Source: Streptomyces djakartensis
GTDB lineage: Bacteria > Actinomycetota > Actinomycetes > Streptomycetales > Streptomycetaceae
Reading direction: 5' to 3'
Length of the DNA stretch: 64,000 nt
Assembly (NCBI RefSeq): GCF_014651075.1
Contig: NZ_BMWE01000005.1
Location: 310,001 to 374,000 of the forward strand
Notes under the pieces: generated by a model
Database searches by the model: none
Seen by the model: the letters and a program-made list of their open reading frames with translations, nothing else
What the model was told of the DNA's origin: nothing
In this document: in pieces, positions 8,385 to 17,004 of the stretch
How the letters are laid out: each line of letters opens with the position of its first letter
Position numbering within the stretch: the stretch's first letter is position 1
Translations under genes and position numbers: made by a program

Positions 8385-8395
8385 TCGCCCGGACA
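8379..8395. repeat. IS right inverted repeat
   Basis: ACATGATCGCCCGGACA is the imperfect complement of the left repeat and includes the orfB stop codon TGA (8382-8384). Confidence 0.7.
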
Positions 8396-8399
8396 AGTC

Positions 8400-8597
8400 C
8401 TAGTCGCCGTCATCGCTACTGGTCCGGCTGCCGCTCCCCCGGCTGCCCCTCCCCGCGCTGTGCAGCAGCTCGCCCGCGCCACGCGTCACGGCCGCCACGA
8501 CACGGACCCAGCGAGGACCACCGCGCTCGGCCCACACCACACACACGCACCCGCCGATCACGAGCGCCAAGACACCGAGCAGCCCCAGAACGACCAT
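8400..8597 (-). CDS. small single-pass membrane protein, unknown
   Basis: A 65-residue protein with one hydrophobic segment at the N-terminus (VVLGLLGVLALVIGGCVCVV) and a basic, Ser/Gly-rich, probably cytoplasmic tail. I prefer the ATG at 8597, which has GAGG eight bases upstream, to a GTG at 8606. The stop codon is five bases outside the IS right repeat. No family recognised. It could be a real small protein or a chance frame; the start signal and membrane segment favour a real gene. Confidence 0.5.
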   Translation of the reverse strand: MVVLGLLGVLALVIGGCVCVVWAERGGPRWVRVVAAVTRGAGELLHSAGRGSRGSGSRTSSDDGD

Positions 8598-8653
8598 GTC
8601 CCCCACCTCTGCGTTTTCGTACGGCCGTTCTGATCATCTCAGGTCACGTGGAC

Positions 8654-8811
8654 CGCGACGTGACTTCCTCCGGGGCCAGGAAGCGGGATCAGCGTTCCGG
8701 GAACTCCGAGGGCATGTCGGGGTCGGCCTCGCCCTGGCGGCGGCACGGGCCACCCATTCACAGCGGCACGGCGACGGGAGCGGACGGCGAGCCGTAGATC
8801 GTGTCGGGACC
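8654..8811 (-). pseudogene. decayed fragment of a yihY/brkB 3' end
   Basis: 8654-8753 matches 13927-14027 (inside the intact yihY-like gene) at roughly 92 percent by eye, in the same orientation. The next about 55 bp (8756-8811) match 14158-14212, so about 130 bp in the middle have been deleted. The fragment encodes GEADPDMPSEFPER, where a Trp codon of the intact gene is now TGA, followed by SRFLAPEEVTSR. A one-base deletion is also present. It is therefore non-coding and is a direct repeat flanking the toxin-like operon. Confidence 0.85.
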
Positions 8812-8828
8812 ACGCCGTAGCCCGACGG

Positions 8829-8864
8829 GACGAGGGCCCGGAGCACAGGCTCCGGGCCCTCGTC
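8829..8864 (-). terminator. hairpin terminator of the toxin-like operon
   Basis: A perfect 16-bp stem (8829-8844 and 8849-8864) with a four-base loop ends five bases beyond the stop codon of the last operon gene. It is strong and GC-rich, without a T-run. Confidence 0.85.
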
Positions 8865-8868
8865 GAGG

Positions 8869-9261
8869 TCAGGCCTCGGAGACTTCTTCCACGAGGCTGC
8901 GCGCCAGGGAGTCGAAGTGCTCTCTGAAGGAGCCCGTCTCCTTGTGGAACCGCTCTTCCGAGAACAGACGGTCCTCGCCGTCCAGGAACATCAGCGGCAC
9001 GGCGGTCAGCGCACTGTGGAGAAGATGCACCTCGGCTGCGGACAGCCGCAGTTCGAATGACCCCGGGTGGTCGCCCGCCAGACGTGCGGCGAGGGCGTCC
9101 ACGGCTTCCGGACCCGCGCCGACCTGTACTGCCAGGGCCGTAACCCCGTGCTGGCCGGCCCGCAGGCAGGTCAGTGCCCGGTGGAGGACATCGGCGTGGT
9201 ACGGCCGGAGCCGGGCGATGAACTCCTCTCCCTCACGGGTGAGGCGGATGCGCAGTCTCAC
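8869..9261 (-). CDS. candidate immunity protein 2, paralog of the preceding gene
   Basis: A 130-residue soluble protein that is clearly paralogous to the gene before it: both begin with a LTREGEEFIARL / LTRDGDDFVARL motif, both contain a RL(S/R)xxExHxxxSALT motif, and both end with FxxxxFxxxFDxLAxxxV. Its GTG start overlaps the upstream stop codon (GTGA, 9258-9261), so the two are translationally coupled. Because it follows a secreted coiled-coil protein with a small C-terminal domain, I infer an immunity role, perhaps after duplication; nothing in the sequence itself proves that. It is the last gene before a strong terminator. Confidence 0.6.
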   Translation of the reverse strand: MRLRIRLTREGEEFIARLRPYHADVLHRALTCLRAGQHGVTALAVQVGAGPEAVDALAARLAGDHPGSFELRLSAAEVHLLHSALTAVPLMFLDGEDRLFSEERFHKETGSFREHFDSLARSLVEEVSEA

Positions 9262-9677
9262 TCGGTCACCTCGTCGGTTCGAACCTCGTACGCCCGGTAG
9301 GCGGCGTTGACGATGGCCAGCGCCAAGGCGTCGAAGTTCTCCCGGTAGAAACCCAGCCGGATCAGGAAGGGCTCCTGGGAGAACCGGCCGTCGGCCGAGA
9401 CGAAATGCGCCGCGGCATTCGTCAACGCACTCAGCGCCGCATGCAGTTCCTCCGGCCGCAGCCGTATGTCGAGCGGCTCGGTGTGAGGACCGCGCAGTCG
9501 GTGCACCAGGCCGTCGACCACGTCCCGGCCGACCCCGAGCAGCACTCTCAGGTACGCGTCGGAGGCGTCGCCGCGGCGCGCGTAGCTCAGCGCCTCCTCA
9601 AGGGCACTCACCTGGGACGGGTCGAGCCGCGCGACGAAGTCATCCCCGTCGCGGGTCAGCTCGAACTCCGTTCGCAT
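9258..9677 (-). CDS. candidate immunity protein 1
   Basis: 139 residues from the ATG at 9677 (MRTEFELTRDGDDFVARLDP); an upstream extension to 9716 runs into the preceding gene and is unlikely. It is soluble, mixed alpha/beta by appearance, with no signal peptide, as expected of a cytoplasmic immunity protein. It lies 22 bp after the large secreted protein gene and overlaps the next gene by four bases. No known immunity family could be recognised. An alternative is a conserved protein of other function carried with the secreted gene. Confidence 0.6.
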   Translation of the reverse strand: MRTEFELTRDGDDFVARLDPSQVSALEEALSYARRGDASDAYLRVLLGVGRDVVDGLVHRLRGPHTEPLDIRLRPEELHAALSALTNAAAHFVSADGRFSQEPFLIRLGFYRENFDALALAIVNAAYRAYEVRTDEVTE

Positions 9678-9699
9678 GACTGTCCCTCCTCCCGTTCCG

Positions 9700-12600
9700 C
9701 TACTTTTTCGGCACATACTTGCCCGCCTTCAGGAAGTCGGCCTCGGACATCTTGTATCCGTGGATGAACCGGGCCGTGATGATGACGATCACGCCCTTGT
9801 CCTCGTCGTAGGCGACACCGTTGCCCGTGTCCGAGTCCTTGTGGGTCGCCTTTCCGCGCCACTTCTTGAAGTAGTCGGCCATGGCCGTCAGGTCGCGGCC
9901 GACACCCGGGATGTTGTGGTCGCCGGCTTCCTTGCTGTTCCCCATCATCCGCTGCCACTGGTACTCGACGCCGTCCGCCACGTCGGGCCCGTACTTCTCG
10001 TCGATCTTGTCCAGGATCTCGTAGGGCAGGTTCTTCTGCGGGTCCAGGCCGCACACGTCCGGCTCGTCGTCGCCCGAGGCCGCAGCCGCGGACGCCTTGG
10101 TGAAGGACGCCGGGCTCGAGGACGCACGGCTCGAGAACGCCGCCGTCTTCACGGACTTCTTCTTCGCGCAGGGCGGCAGGTCCGGTTCCTTCTTCGCCTT
10201 CTCGGCGAGCTTCCGGAGCTTGTCGAGCGTCCGCTTCGCCTTGGCCGACTTCTCGAAGAAGCCGACGACGCCCGTGGCGATCTTGATGATCGCCTTGCCC
10301 AGTGCTGGGATCTTGGTGACCGGGATGGCCATGCCGACCGCCGTGACCAGGGTCCACAGGCAGCTCTCGACGTCGCCCTTGGTCAGGCAGTTCTTGACGT
10401 CGGTCCAACCGATCTCGTCGAGCAGGATCTGGCCGCCGTTGGCCTTCACCCAGTCCAGCAGGCTCTGGCCCGCCAGGGCGCGCGCGGCCCGGTACTGGTC
10501 CACGCACTCCTGGCCGCACATGCGCAGCAGGGCCGCTTCCTCGTCGCCGGAGAGGTCGGCGCCGAGATCGGGGGCTTTCTCCGCACGCTGCTTGCGGAGT
10601 TCCTCGAGTTCCTTGCGCTGGGCCTCCTCGGCGCGGGTGGCAGCCGCGTCGGCGTCCTTGGCCGCGCCTTCGGCGTTGGCCGCGGACTTCTCAGCCCTGG
10701 TCGCGTCCGACTCCGCGTGGGTGGCGATCAGGTCCGCCGCGGCGGCGTCGGACTCGGCGGAGGACGCGGCGGAGCGGGCGCTCGCGGCGTCGCGCTCGGC
10801 GTCGGTGGCGTCGCGGTCGGCCTGGGCGGCCGCCGACTCGGCGTCGTTCGCGGCGAAACCGGCGTGGACCGCGTCCACACCCGCCTGCTCGTCGTACTTC
10901 TGGGCGTTCGCGTCGGCCCTCTTCGCCGCCTTCGCGTCGACGGCCGCCGCGGCGGCCGAGGCACGGGCCGCGTCCGCGGAGTCCTGTGCCTTCTCCGCGT
11001 ACATCGCCGCATCGGCCGCCGCCTGGAGGGCGATCTTGGCGTCACCGGCCGCCTTGTCGGCCAGCGCCTTGGCCTGGGCCGCCGCCTTCTTCGCCTCGTC
11101 CGACTTGGCCTTGGCCGCGGCGGCCTGCTGCTCGGCGAGGGTCTTGGAGGTCTGGCCGATCAGCACCGCGAACGCGGCCGCGGAGTCCGTCTCCCGGTAG
11201 GGGGAGCCGAGGCTGATCGCCTTGTCGGCCGCCTTCGTGGTGGCGGTGGCCGCGTCCCGCGCGGCCTGCGCGTACTGGGCCGTGGCGGCGGCGAACCCGG
11301 CGGTCTTCGCCGCCCAGGCTGCCGTCCTGGCCGCCTCGGCAACCGCTGCGGTGGCCTGCTTGCGCGCGTTGATCGCGGCGGTCTGGGCCTTCTTCGCGTC
11401 GGCGTCGGCCTTCGTGGCGTTGGCCTTCGCGGCAGCCGCCGCGTCGATCGCCTCGGCGGCCGCCGCGTGGGCGGTGGCCGCCGCGGCGCTGGTCTTCTGG
11501 TACGCCGACCAGGCCGCGTCGGCAGCGGACCGGGAGCGCTTGGCCGCGCCCTCGGCGCGGGTGGCGGCCGCGCGTGCGTTCACCGCGGCCGTCGACGCCT
11601 CGTTCGCCGCAGACCTGGCTCGCGTCGCGGCCCCCGCCGCGGCGTTGGCGGCGCTCCGCGCCTCCGTGGCCGCCGCCCGGGTCTCACCGGCCGCCGCAGT
11701 GCCCTCGGCCGCCACGGCAGCCGCCTCAAGGGCAGCGGCCCTTGAGGCGGTGGCATCCCGATCGCGTTCGGCCTTGACCGCGTCGTCACGCAGCTCGTAG
11801 GCGCGCCGCTCGGCCTCCTCGGCCGCGGCCGCCTTGTCTGCCGCCGTCGACCCCGCCGTACTGGCAGCCGAGCGGGCCTGAGCCGCCTTGTCCTGCTCGC
11901 TCCGCGCCCGGGCCTCCGCGTCCTTCGCCTTCTGCCGCTCGCGGGCCGCGTTGTCCCGCTCCCGCTCGGCGTTGGCCTTCTCGGCCTCCGCGATGCCCCG
12001 CTGCCGCTTGGCCTCGGCCGCGCCCGCCTTGGCGTCCTGCTCGGCCTTCTCGGCGGTGGCGCGGGCCCGCTTGGCCGTGGCGGCGTTGGCGGCGGCCTCC
12101 TCGGCCTGCATGGCGGCGGACTCGGCGGCCGCCTTCGCCTGTGCCTTGGCCTCCAGCGCGGCCGCCTTGCGGAACTCGGTGTTCAGCGCGTGCGTCTGCG
12201 TCTTGGCCAGCGCCAGCAGTGTCTTGGAGTCGGCCACGGTGGCCTTCGCCGCGTTCGACGCGGTCAGCGTGGCCTTCGCCGCCGCCTGCGCGGCCGCGGC
12301 GGACGCCTTGGCGACCTGGACGGACTGCTGCGCGTAGAGCAGGCCACGGCCGCGCGGCTGCTTCGCCGCGTCGGCGGTCTCCCACGCCTTCTGCTGTGCC
12401 GCGGTCGCGCTGCCGGCGGCGGTCTTGGCCCGCGCCGCGGCGGCGTCCGCCAGGGCCACCTGCTTGGCAGCCGCCGTCTTCGCCGCGTTCAGGTCGGCCG
12501 TCGCCTTGGTGAAGGTGGCCTTGCCGGGGTAGTCGAGGGCGTCCTTGTTGGCTGCCCAGTACTTCTGCCAGTAGAGGATCTGGTCCGCGAGCCACGCCTG

Positions 12601-13590
12601 ACGCACCGCCTCGATCATCGCCTCGGTGGCGGTCCGCGTCTCCTTGGACGCGGAGGCCTCGGCGGCGAGGATCTGCTTGCGCTGTTCGGCCTGACCGGTG
12701 TACTCGGTCTCCCACTCCGTGTACGCCTGCAGGACGGGCCCCGTCAGGACCCGGTAGTGGTCGATCGGGTTGTCGCTGTCACAGGCCGCCCAGGCCTGCT
12801 TCAGGGCCTCGACCTCGGTACGGAACTCCAGTGAGTCCGGCTCGGGAGCCTGGGTAGCGAAGCCACCGAAGCGCAGGAAGGTCGCGATGTCGTTGGCGGA
12901 GGCCCGTTCCCAGGAGTCCGTGCCGAACAACGCGCGTCCCGCGACGTCCTTGTACGCGCCCGCCCAGGCGTCGTCGCCGGTGCTGAACGCGTCGAAGACC
13001 TGCCGCGCCTTGTCCAGGGCGGCCTTGCCGGGACGCGGGGTCGGCTCCTCCCACTTGTGGGGCATCTGCTCGCGGCGGCGGAGGGTGAAGGTGACGATGT
13101 CCTCGCCGAACTCGGGAGCCCAGAAGTCGCGGCCGCCGGAATTGTTCACCGCCCGGTAGGGTTCGTTGCTTTCGTTCAGCTTCGTCTGCCGAGCCTCGAA
13201 GGCGCGCAGGGCGGCGATACCCGCGTCCCGGTCGCGGCCGTCGGCCTGGCTCCACTCGCCGCCGATGGCGTCCGGCCGTACGAACTCGCGCAGCCCGGCG
13301 TCCGTCCCGCTGAGCTTCGCCGCCGTGACCGACTTCAGCTCGGGTCCGCCGTAGTGCACGGCCTCGCCGGCCTGGCAGCGGTCCTTGCGGGCCTGCGCGC
13401 CCAGGCTGATGCGCAGGGTGCGTTCATAGGGGTTGGCGGGGTTGTCCCCCGGTTCGTCCGCGAGGGCGGGGGCCGCGGTGACGAGCCCGCCGAGCACGGC
13501 CGCCGCGGTGGCGAGTGCGGTGGCCGCCAGGCCGCCGCGGAAGGCCTCTCTTCGTGGCCCTCTTCGGGGTTCTCTTCGTGCTGTGCGCAC
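9700..13590 (-). CDS. large secreted alanine-rich coiled-coil protein, candidate polymorphic toxin
   Basis: 1296 residues from GTG 13590, chosen because AGAGAGG lies nine bases upstream. Residues 1-44 are an Arg-rich signal peptide (cleavage after PALA). Residues 45-330 are globular and include KLSGTDAGLREFV and ALFGTDSWERA, resembling degenerate ALF repeats of Streptomyces secreted proteins. Residues about 330-1000 are Ala-rich heptad-like coiled coil. Next come SLLDWVKANGGQILLDEIGW and KGDVESCLWTLV with a hydrophobic stretch, like the pre-toxin regions of actinobacterial toxins. The last about 120 residues form a distinct basic domain ending in GVIVIITARFIHGYKMSEAD. That pattern loosely recalls colicin D-type RNases, but no catalytic residues can be assigned. 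Two small paralogs follow at once, as immunity genes would. Confidence 0.75.
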   Translation of the reverse strand: MRTARREPRRGPRREAFRGGLAATALATAAAVLGGLVTAAPALADEPGDNPANPYERTLRISLGAQARKDRCQAGEAVHYGGPELKSVTAAKLSGTDAGLREFVRPDAIGGEWSQADGRDRDAGIAALRAFEARQTKLNESNEPYRAVNNSGGRDFWAPEFGEDIVTFTLRRREQMPHKWEEPTPRPGKAALDKARQVFDAFSTGDDAWAGAYKDVAGRALFGTDSWERASANDIATFLRFGGFATQAPEPDSLEFRTEVEALKQAWAACDSDNPIDHYRVLTGPVLQAYTEWETEYTGQAEQRKQILAAEASASKETRTATEAMIEAVRQAWLADQILYWQKYWAANKDALDYPGKATFTKATADLNAAKTAAAKQVALADAAAARAKTAAGSATAAQQKAWETADAAKQPRGRGLLYAQQSVQVAKASAAAAQAAAKATLTASNAAKATVADSKTLLALAKTQTHALNTEFRKAAALEAKAQAKAAAESAAMQAEEAAANAATAKRARATAEKAEQDAKAGAAEAKRQRGIAEAEKANAERERDNAARERQKAKDAEARARSEQDKAAQARSAASTAGSTAADKAAAAEEAERRAYELRDDAVKAERDRDATASRAAALEAAAVAAEGTAAAGETRAAATEARSAANAAAGAATRARSAANEASTAAVNARAAATRAEGAAKRSRSAADAAWSAYQKTSAAAATAHAAAAEAIDAAAAAKANATKADADAKKAQTAAINARKQATAAVAEAARTAAWAAKTAGFAAATAQYAQAARDAATATTKAADKAISLGSPYRETDSAAAFAVLIGQTSKTLAEQQAAAAKAKSDEAKKAAAQAKALADKAAGDAKIALQAAADAAMYAEKAQDSADAARASAAAAAVDAKAAKRADANAQKYDEQAGVDAVHAGFAANDAESAAAQADRDATDAERDAASARSAASSAESDAAAADLIATHAESDATRAEKSAANAEGAAKDADAAATRAEEAQRKELEELRKQRAEKAPDLGADLSGDEEAALLRMCGQECVDQYRAARALAGQSLLDWVKANGGQILLDEIGWTDVKNCLTKGDVESCLWTLVTAVGMAIPVTKIPALGKAIIKIATGVVGFFEKSAKAKRTLDKLRKLAEKAKKEPDLPPCAKKKSVKTAAFSSRASSSPASFTKASAAAASGDDEPDVCGLDPQKNLPYEILDKIDEKYGPDVADGVEYQWQRMMGNSKEAGDHNIPGVGRDLTAMADYFKKWRGKATHKDSDTGNGVAYDEDKGVIVIITARFIHGYKMSEADFLKAGKYVPKK

Positions 13591-13870
13591 GCCGATGCCT
13601 CTCTGTGGATGGTCAGTCCGTCCACGAGGGGAAAGCACGGTTACGGCACGACACGGCGCAGAAAAAGGCAGAGATGTACGGAAAGCCGAAGATGTGCGGA
13701 AAGAAGAAGCCCCCGGTACAGATGTCCCCGTTGTCGCGTGTGGTCAGCACGCGCCCCCGCGCCCCCCTCCCCTCGGGGACGCGCTCATCATGGCAACCGA
13801 ATGATCCTCACGGAACGCGCGATTCGGTCCGGAGTTCGATTACTTTCGGCCATGTCCGGCCCTCGCGAGG
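13591..13870. other. gap between yihY and the toxin-like gene
   Basis: Contains the AGAGAGG ribosome site (about 13600-13606, minus strand) and presumably the operon promoter; an A-rich purine stretch lies at 13660-13712. No gene supported. Confidence 0.4.
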
Positions 13871-14998
13871 CTAGGAATCCTCCGGCTTGTGCGGCGGGTG
13901 GGTGCTCCTCGCATGCGTGCGCAGGCGCGACGTGACGTCCTCCGGGGGCAGGAAGCGTGACCAGCGTTCCGGGAACTCGGAGGGCATGTCGGGATCGGCC
14001 TCGCCCTGGGCGGCGGCGCGGGCCACGTACTCGGCGACCTGCGCCTGCCGGAGCCGCTCGTTGGCCTCGCGGGCCGCGGCCGTCGCGGCGGCCGGCCAGA
14101 CCCGGTCGATGGCGGCGTTCACCGCGGCCCCCACGAGCACGGCGAACGCGGACACACCGATCCACAGCAGCACGGCGACGGGCGCGGCCAGCGAGCCGTA
14201 GATCGTCGGGCCCTCGACGGTGCTGGTCAGGTAGATCCGCAGCAGGAAACTGCCGAGGACCCACATGCCGAGGGCGACGAGCGCGCCGGGCACGTCCTCG
14301 ATCCACGGGGAGCGGACCGGGACGGACACGTGGTAGAGGGTGGTCAGGAAGGCGATCGACAGGAGTATGACGACCGGCCAGTAGAGAACCTGCACGACCG
14401 TCGTCGACCACGGCACGATCCTTACCACCGCGTCCGGCCCGGCCACCATCAGCGGCAGCGCGACGGAGCCGATCAGCAGGGCCACGATGAACAGGGCGAA
14501 GGCGAGCAGGCGGGTCTTGACGATGCCCCGGACGCCGTCGAGGCCGTACATCACGGTGATGGTGTCGATGAAGACGTTCACCGCGCGGGAGCCGGACCAC
14601 AGGGCGAACAGGAAGCCGATGGAGATGACGTCGGGCCGGCCGCCCTTCATCACGTCGTGCAGGATCGGCTCCGCGATCTCCCGGACGCCCTGGTCGGAGA
14701 GAACCGTGCGGGAGGCCTCCAGGATGTTGGCCTGCAGGCTCTCGATGGTGTCCGCGCCGGTCCAGGCGTCGACGTAACCGAGCAGTCCGATCATGCTCAG
14801 CAGCAGCGGCGGCACCGACAGCAGCGTGAAGAACGCCGCCTCGGCCGCCAGTCCCAGGATGCGGTACTCGATGCAGGAGTTGACGGTGTCCTTGAGCAAC
14901 AGCCAGGCGGTCCTGCGTTTGGAGACGTTCCGGTAGAGAGCCCGCGCCCGGTGAAGGCGGCCGGTGGGCGTGGCGGGGGGTTCACTTGCTGGCTGCAC
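13871..14998 (-). CDS. YihY/BrkB-family inner membrane protein
   Basis: 375 residues with about six membrane segments, the UPF0761/BrkB fold: an N-terminal amphipathic region, RTAWLLLKDTVNSCIEYRIL, then hydrophobic helices through AVLLWIGVSAFAVLVGAAVN. The C-terminal tail is hydrophilic. The family was once thought to be ribonuclease BN; the true role is unknown, perhaps transport. Its 3' end is duplicated in decayed form at 8654-8811, on the other side of the toxin-like operon. It is upstream of that operon on the same strand but separated by 280 bp, so it is probably transcribed separately. Confidence 0.9.
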   Translation of the reverse strand: MQPASEPPATPTGRLHRARALYRNVSKRRTAWLLLKDTVNSCIEYRILGLAAEAAFFTLLSVPPLLLSMIGLLGYVDAWTGADTIESLQANILEASRTVLSDQGVREIAEPILHDVMKGGRPDVISIGFLFALWSGSRAVNVFIDTITVMYGLDGVRGIVKTRLLAFALFIVALLIGSVALPLMVAGPDAVVRIVPWSTTVVQVLYWPVVILLSIAFLTTLYHVSVPVRSPWIEDVPGALVALGMWVLGSFLLRIYLTSTVEGPTIYGSLAAPVAVLLWIGVSAFAVLVGAAVNAAIDRVWPAAATAAAREANERLRQAQVAEYVARAAAQGEADPDMPSEFPERWSRFLPPEDVTSRLRTHARSTHPPHKPEDS

Positions 14999-15107
14999 CC
15001 CCTAACGGTATCCGTCGTGCCTGGTCCCACTCACCCACAGGTTGCTCTTGTGCGTCCGGGCCCCGTTCGCTGGTGACCAAGGGGGTGCCGCGGGGTACTT
15101 TCGCACC

Positions 15108-16742
15108 ATGACTGGCAGCACTCACACCGTGAGCAACCAGGTCCCGCCGCTGGTCGGCTACGACGTCTTCGCGGCCGACCGGGCCCTCACGGCGGCGGTG
15201 GAACGGCACCTGGACCCGGATCTGCTCGACGAGGCGCTCAGCGAGCTGTCGGGGCTCGGGCGGACCTCCGGCTCGGCCCAGGTGCAGGAGTGGGGGGCGC
15301 AGGCCAACGAGAACCCGCCGCGGCTGCGCACGCACGACCGGTACGGCAACCGGATCGACGAGGTCGAGTTCCATCCGTCCTGGCACCGGCTGCTCGGCAA
15401 GGGTGTCTCGGCCGGTCTGACGGCGGCCTGGACCCGGCCGGGCGGGCACGTCCGGCGGGCCGCCGCCTTCCTGGTGTGGACGCAGGTCGAGGCCGGCAAC
15501 GGCTGCCCGCTGTCGATGACGCACGCGGCGGTGCCGGTCCTGCGCACCGACCCGGAGCTGGCCGCCGAGTGGGAGCCACAGCTGACCTCCCAGGTCTACG
15601 ACCGTGACCTGCGGCCCGCGCACCTGAAGGCCGGGGCGCTGTTCGGGATGGGCATGACGGAGAAGCAGGGTGGCAGCGACGTCCGGGCGAACACCACGTC
15701 CGCGCGACCGCTCGCCGAGGACGGGACGTACGAGCTGACCGGGCACAAGTGGTTCTGCTCGGCGCCGATGTCCGACGGCTTCCTGGTGCTGGCGCAGGCT
15801 CCCGGCGGGCTGACCTGCTTCCTGGTGCCGCGGGTGCTCGAGGACGGCACCCGCAACGTGTTCCTCGTCCAGCGGCTCAAGGACAAGCTGGGCAACCGGT
15901 CGAACGCCTCCGCCGAGGTCGAGTTCGACGGGACGTGGGCCCGCCGGGTCGGCGAGGAGGGGCGCGGGGTGCCCACCATCATCGAGATGGTGGCGGCGAC
16001 CCGGCTCGACTGCGTGCTGGGCTCGGCGGGCCTGATGCGGCAGGCCGTCGCGCAGGCCGTGCACCACTGCGCCCACCGTGCGGCGTTCGGCGGGAAGCTC
16101 GTCGACAAGCCGCTGATGCGCAACGTCCTGGCCGACCTCGCGATCGAGTCGGAGGCGGCGACCACCCTGGCGCTGCGGCTCGCGGCGGCGTACGACGACG
16201 GTGGCGAGCAGGAGCGGGCGCTGCTGCGGATCGCGGTGCCGACGGCCAAGTACTGGGTGACCAAGCGCTGCCCGGCGGTGGCGGTCGAGGCGGCGGAGTG
16301 CCTGGGCGGCAACGGGTACGTCGAGGAGTCCGGACTGCCCCGGCTGGTGCGGGAGTCGCCGCTCAACTCGATCTGGGAGGGCGCGGGCAACGTCCAGGCG
16401 CTGGACATGCTGCGGGCGTTGCGGCGGGAGCCGGGGGTGCTCGACGCGTATCTGCGGGAGGTCGGGCAGGCGCGCGGCGCCGACCACCGGCTCGACGGGG
16501 CCATCAAGAACCTGCTGACCGAACTCGCCGACCTGGAAGGCGTGGAGGGGCGGGCGCGGCGGCTGGCGGAGCGGCTGGCGCTGGTGCTCCAGGGGTCGCT
16601 GCTCGTGCGGTTCGCGCCGCCGGAGGTCGCCGACGCGTTCTGTGCGGCACGGCTGGGCGGTGACGGGGGCGCGGTGTTCGGGACGCTGCCGCACACGCTC
16701 GACCTGGCGTCGGTGGTGGAGCGGGCCCGGCCGGTGTCCTGA
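15108..16742 (+). CDS. aidB: AidB-like acyl-CoA dehydrogenase family protein
   Basis: 544 residues. It follows E. coli AidB closely in order and length: TVSNQVPPLVGYDVFAADRA, ANENPPRLRTHDRYGNRIDE, GMGMTEKQGGSDVRANTT, GHKWFCSAPMSDGFLVLAQA, RLKDKLGNRSNASAEVEF and LNSIWEGAGNVQALDMLRAL. AidB is a flavoprotein of the adaptive response to alkylating agents that binds DNA; its catalytic role is unclear. I chose the ATG at 15108 because homology starts there; the frame stays open further upstream without similarity. The gene is divergent from yihY and followed by a strong terminator, so it is a single-gene unit. Confidence 0.88.
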   Translation: MTGSTHTVSNQVPPLVGYDVFAADRALTAAVERHLDPDLLDEALSELSGLGRTSGSAQVQEWGAQANENPPRLRTHDRYGNRIDEVEFHPSWHRLLGKGVSAGLTAAWTRPGGHVRRAAAFLVWTQVEAGNGCPLSMTHAAVPVLRTDPELAAEWEPQLTSQVYDRDLRPAHLKAGALFGMGMTEKQGGSDVRANTTSARPLAEDGTYELTGHKWFCSAPMSDGFLVLAQAPGGLTCFLVPRVLEDGTRNVFLVQRLKDKLGNRSNASAEVEFDGTWARRVGEEGRGVPTIIEMVAATRLDCVLGSAGLMRQAVAQAVHHCAHRAAFGGKLVDKPLMRNVLADLAIESEAATTLALRLAAAYDDGGEQERALLRIAVPTAKYWVTKRCPAVAVEAAECLGGNGYVEESGLPRLVRESPLNSIWEGAGNVQALDMLRALRREPGVLDAYLREVGQARGADHRLDGAIKNLLTELADLEGVEGRARRLAERLALVLQGSLLVRFAPPEVADAFCAARLGGDGGAVFGTLPHTLDLASVVERARPVS

Positions 16743-16775
16743 ACCGCGGTCGCGTCTTCGCGTACGCGGGAAAGC

Positions 16776-16809
16776 GGGGGTGGTGCTGCGCCGACACGGC
16801 ACCACCCCC
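16776..16809 (+). terminator. hairpin terminator after aidB
   Basis: A perfect 11-bp stem, GGGGGTGGTGC (16776-16786) with its complement at 16799-16809, and a 12-base loop, 34 bp after the stop codon. Confidence 0.8.
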
Positions 16810-17004
16810 GCGGCACCGGCCCGTTCGAGCCATCGAACGCCGCTCGGGACGTCGCTGCTCAAGTTTCGGCCACGGCCGGGCTGTCCACCAGGGTTGCAGG
16901 GGGTTGCAAGTTGCTGCTGACTGTGCGCGGAGTGTGCCCGTCCGCCCGGGGGCGGACGGCACTATGAGACGGACAGTCGGACCGGGCCCGGGGGGCGCAC
17001 GCCT

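Larger units (their letters stand above)
7404..8395 (+). mobile_element. IS5-family insertion sequence
   Basis: About 1 kb, with a two-frame IS5-type transposase between imperfect terminal inverted repeats (7404-7420 and 8379-8395, 14 of 17 bases matching). The outermost bases may extend a few positions further on each side. A TA or TAG next to each end could be the target duplication (left GAGTAG, right CCTAG), but the true ends are not certain. The right repeat overlaps the transposase stop codon. It separates a truncated small gene from a small membrane-protein gene. Confidence 0.85.

Noticed and set aside
8381..8820. Overlapping plus-strand frames after the IS element
   Set aside because: The area is explained by the small minus-strand gene and by the yihY fragment, whose other-strand frame copies that of the intact gene.
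9676..11745. Very long plus-strand open frame of 689 codons
   Set aside because: It is the mirror of the alanine-rich coiled-coil gene; GC-rich repeats of Ala codons give long open frames on the other strand. Composition is Arg/Gly/Leu-rich and there is no start signal.
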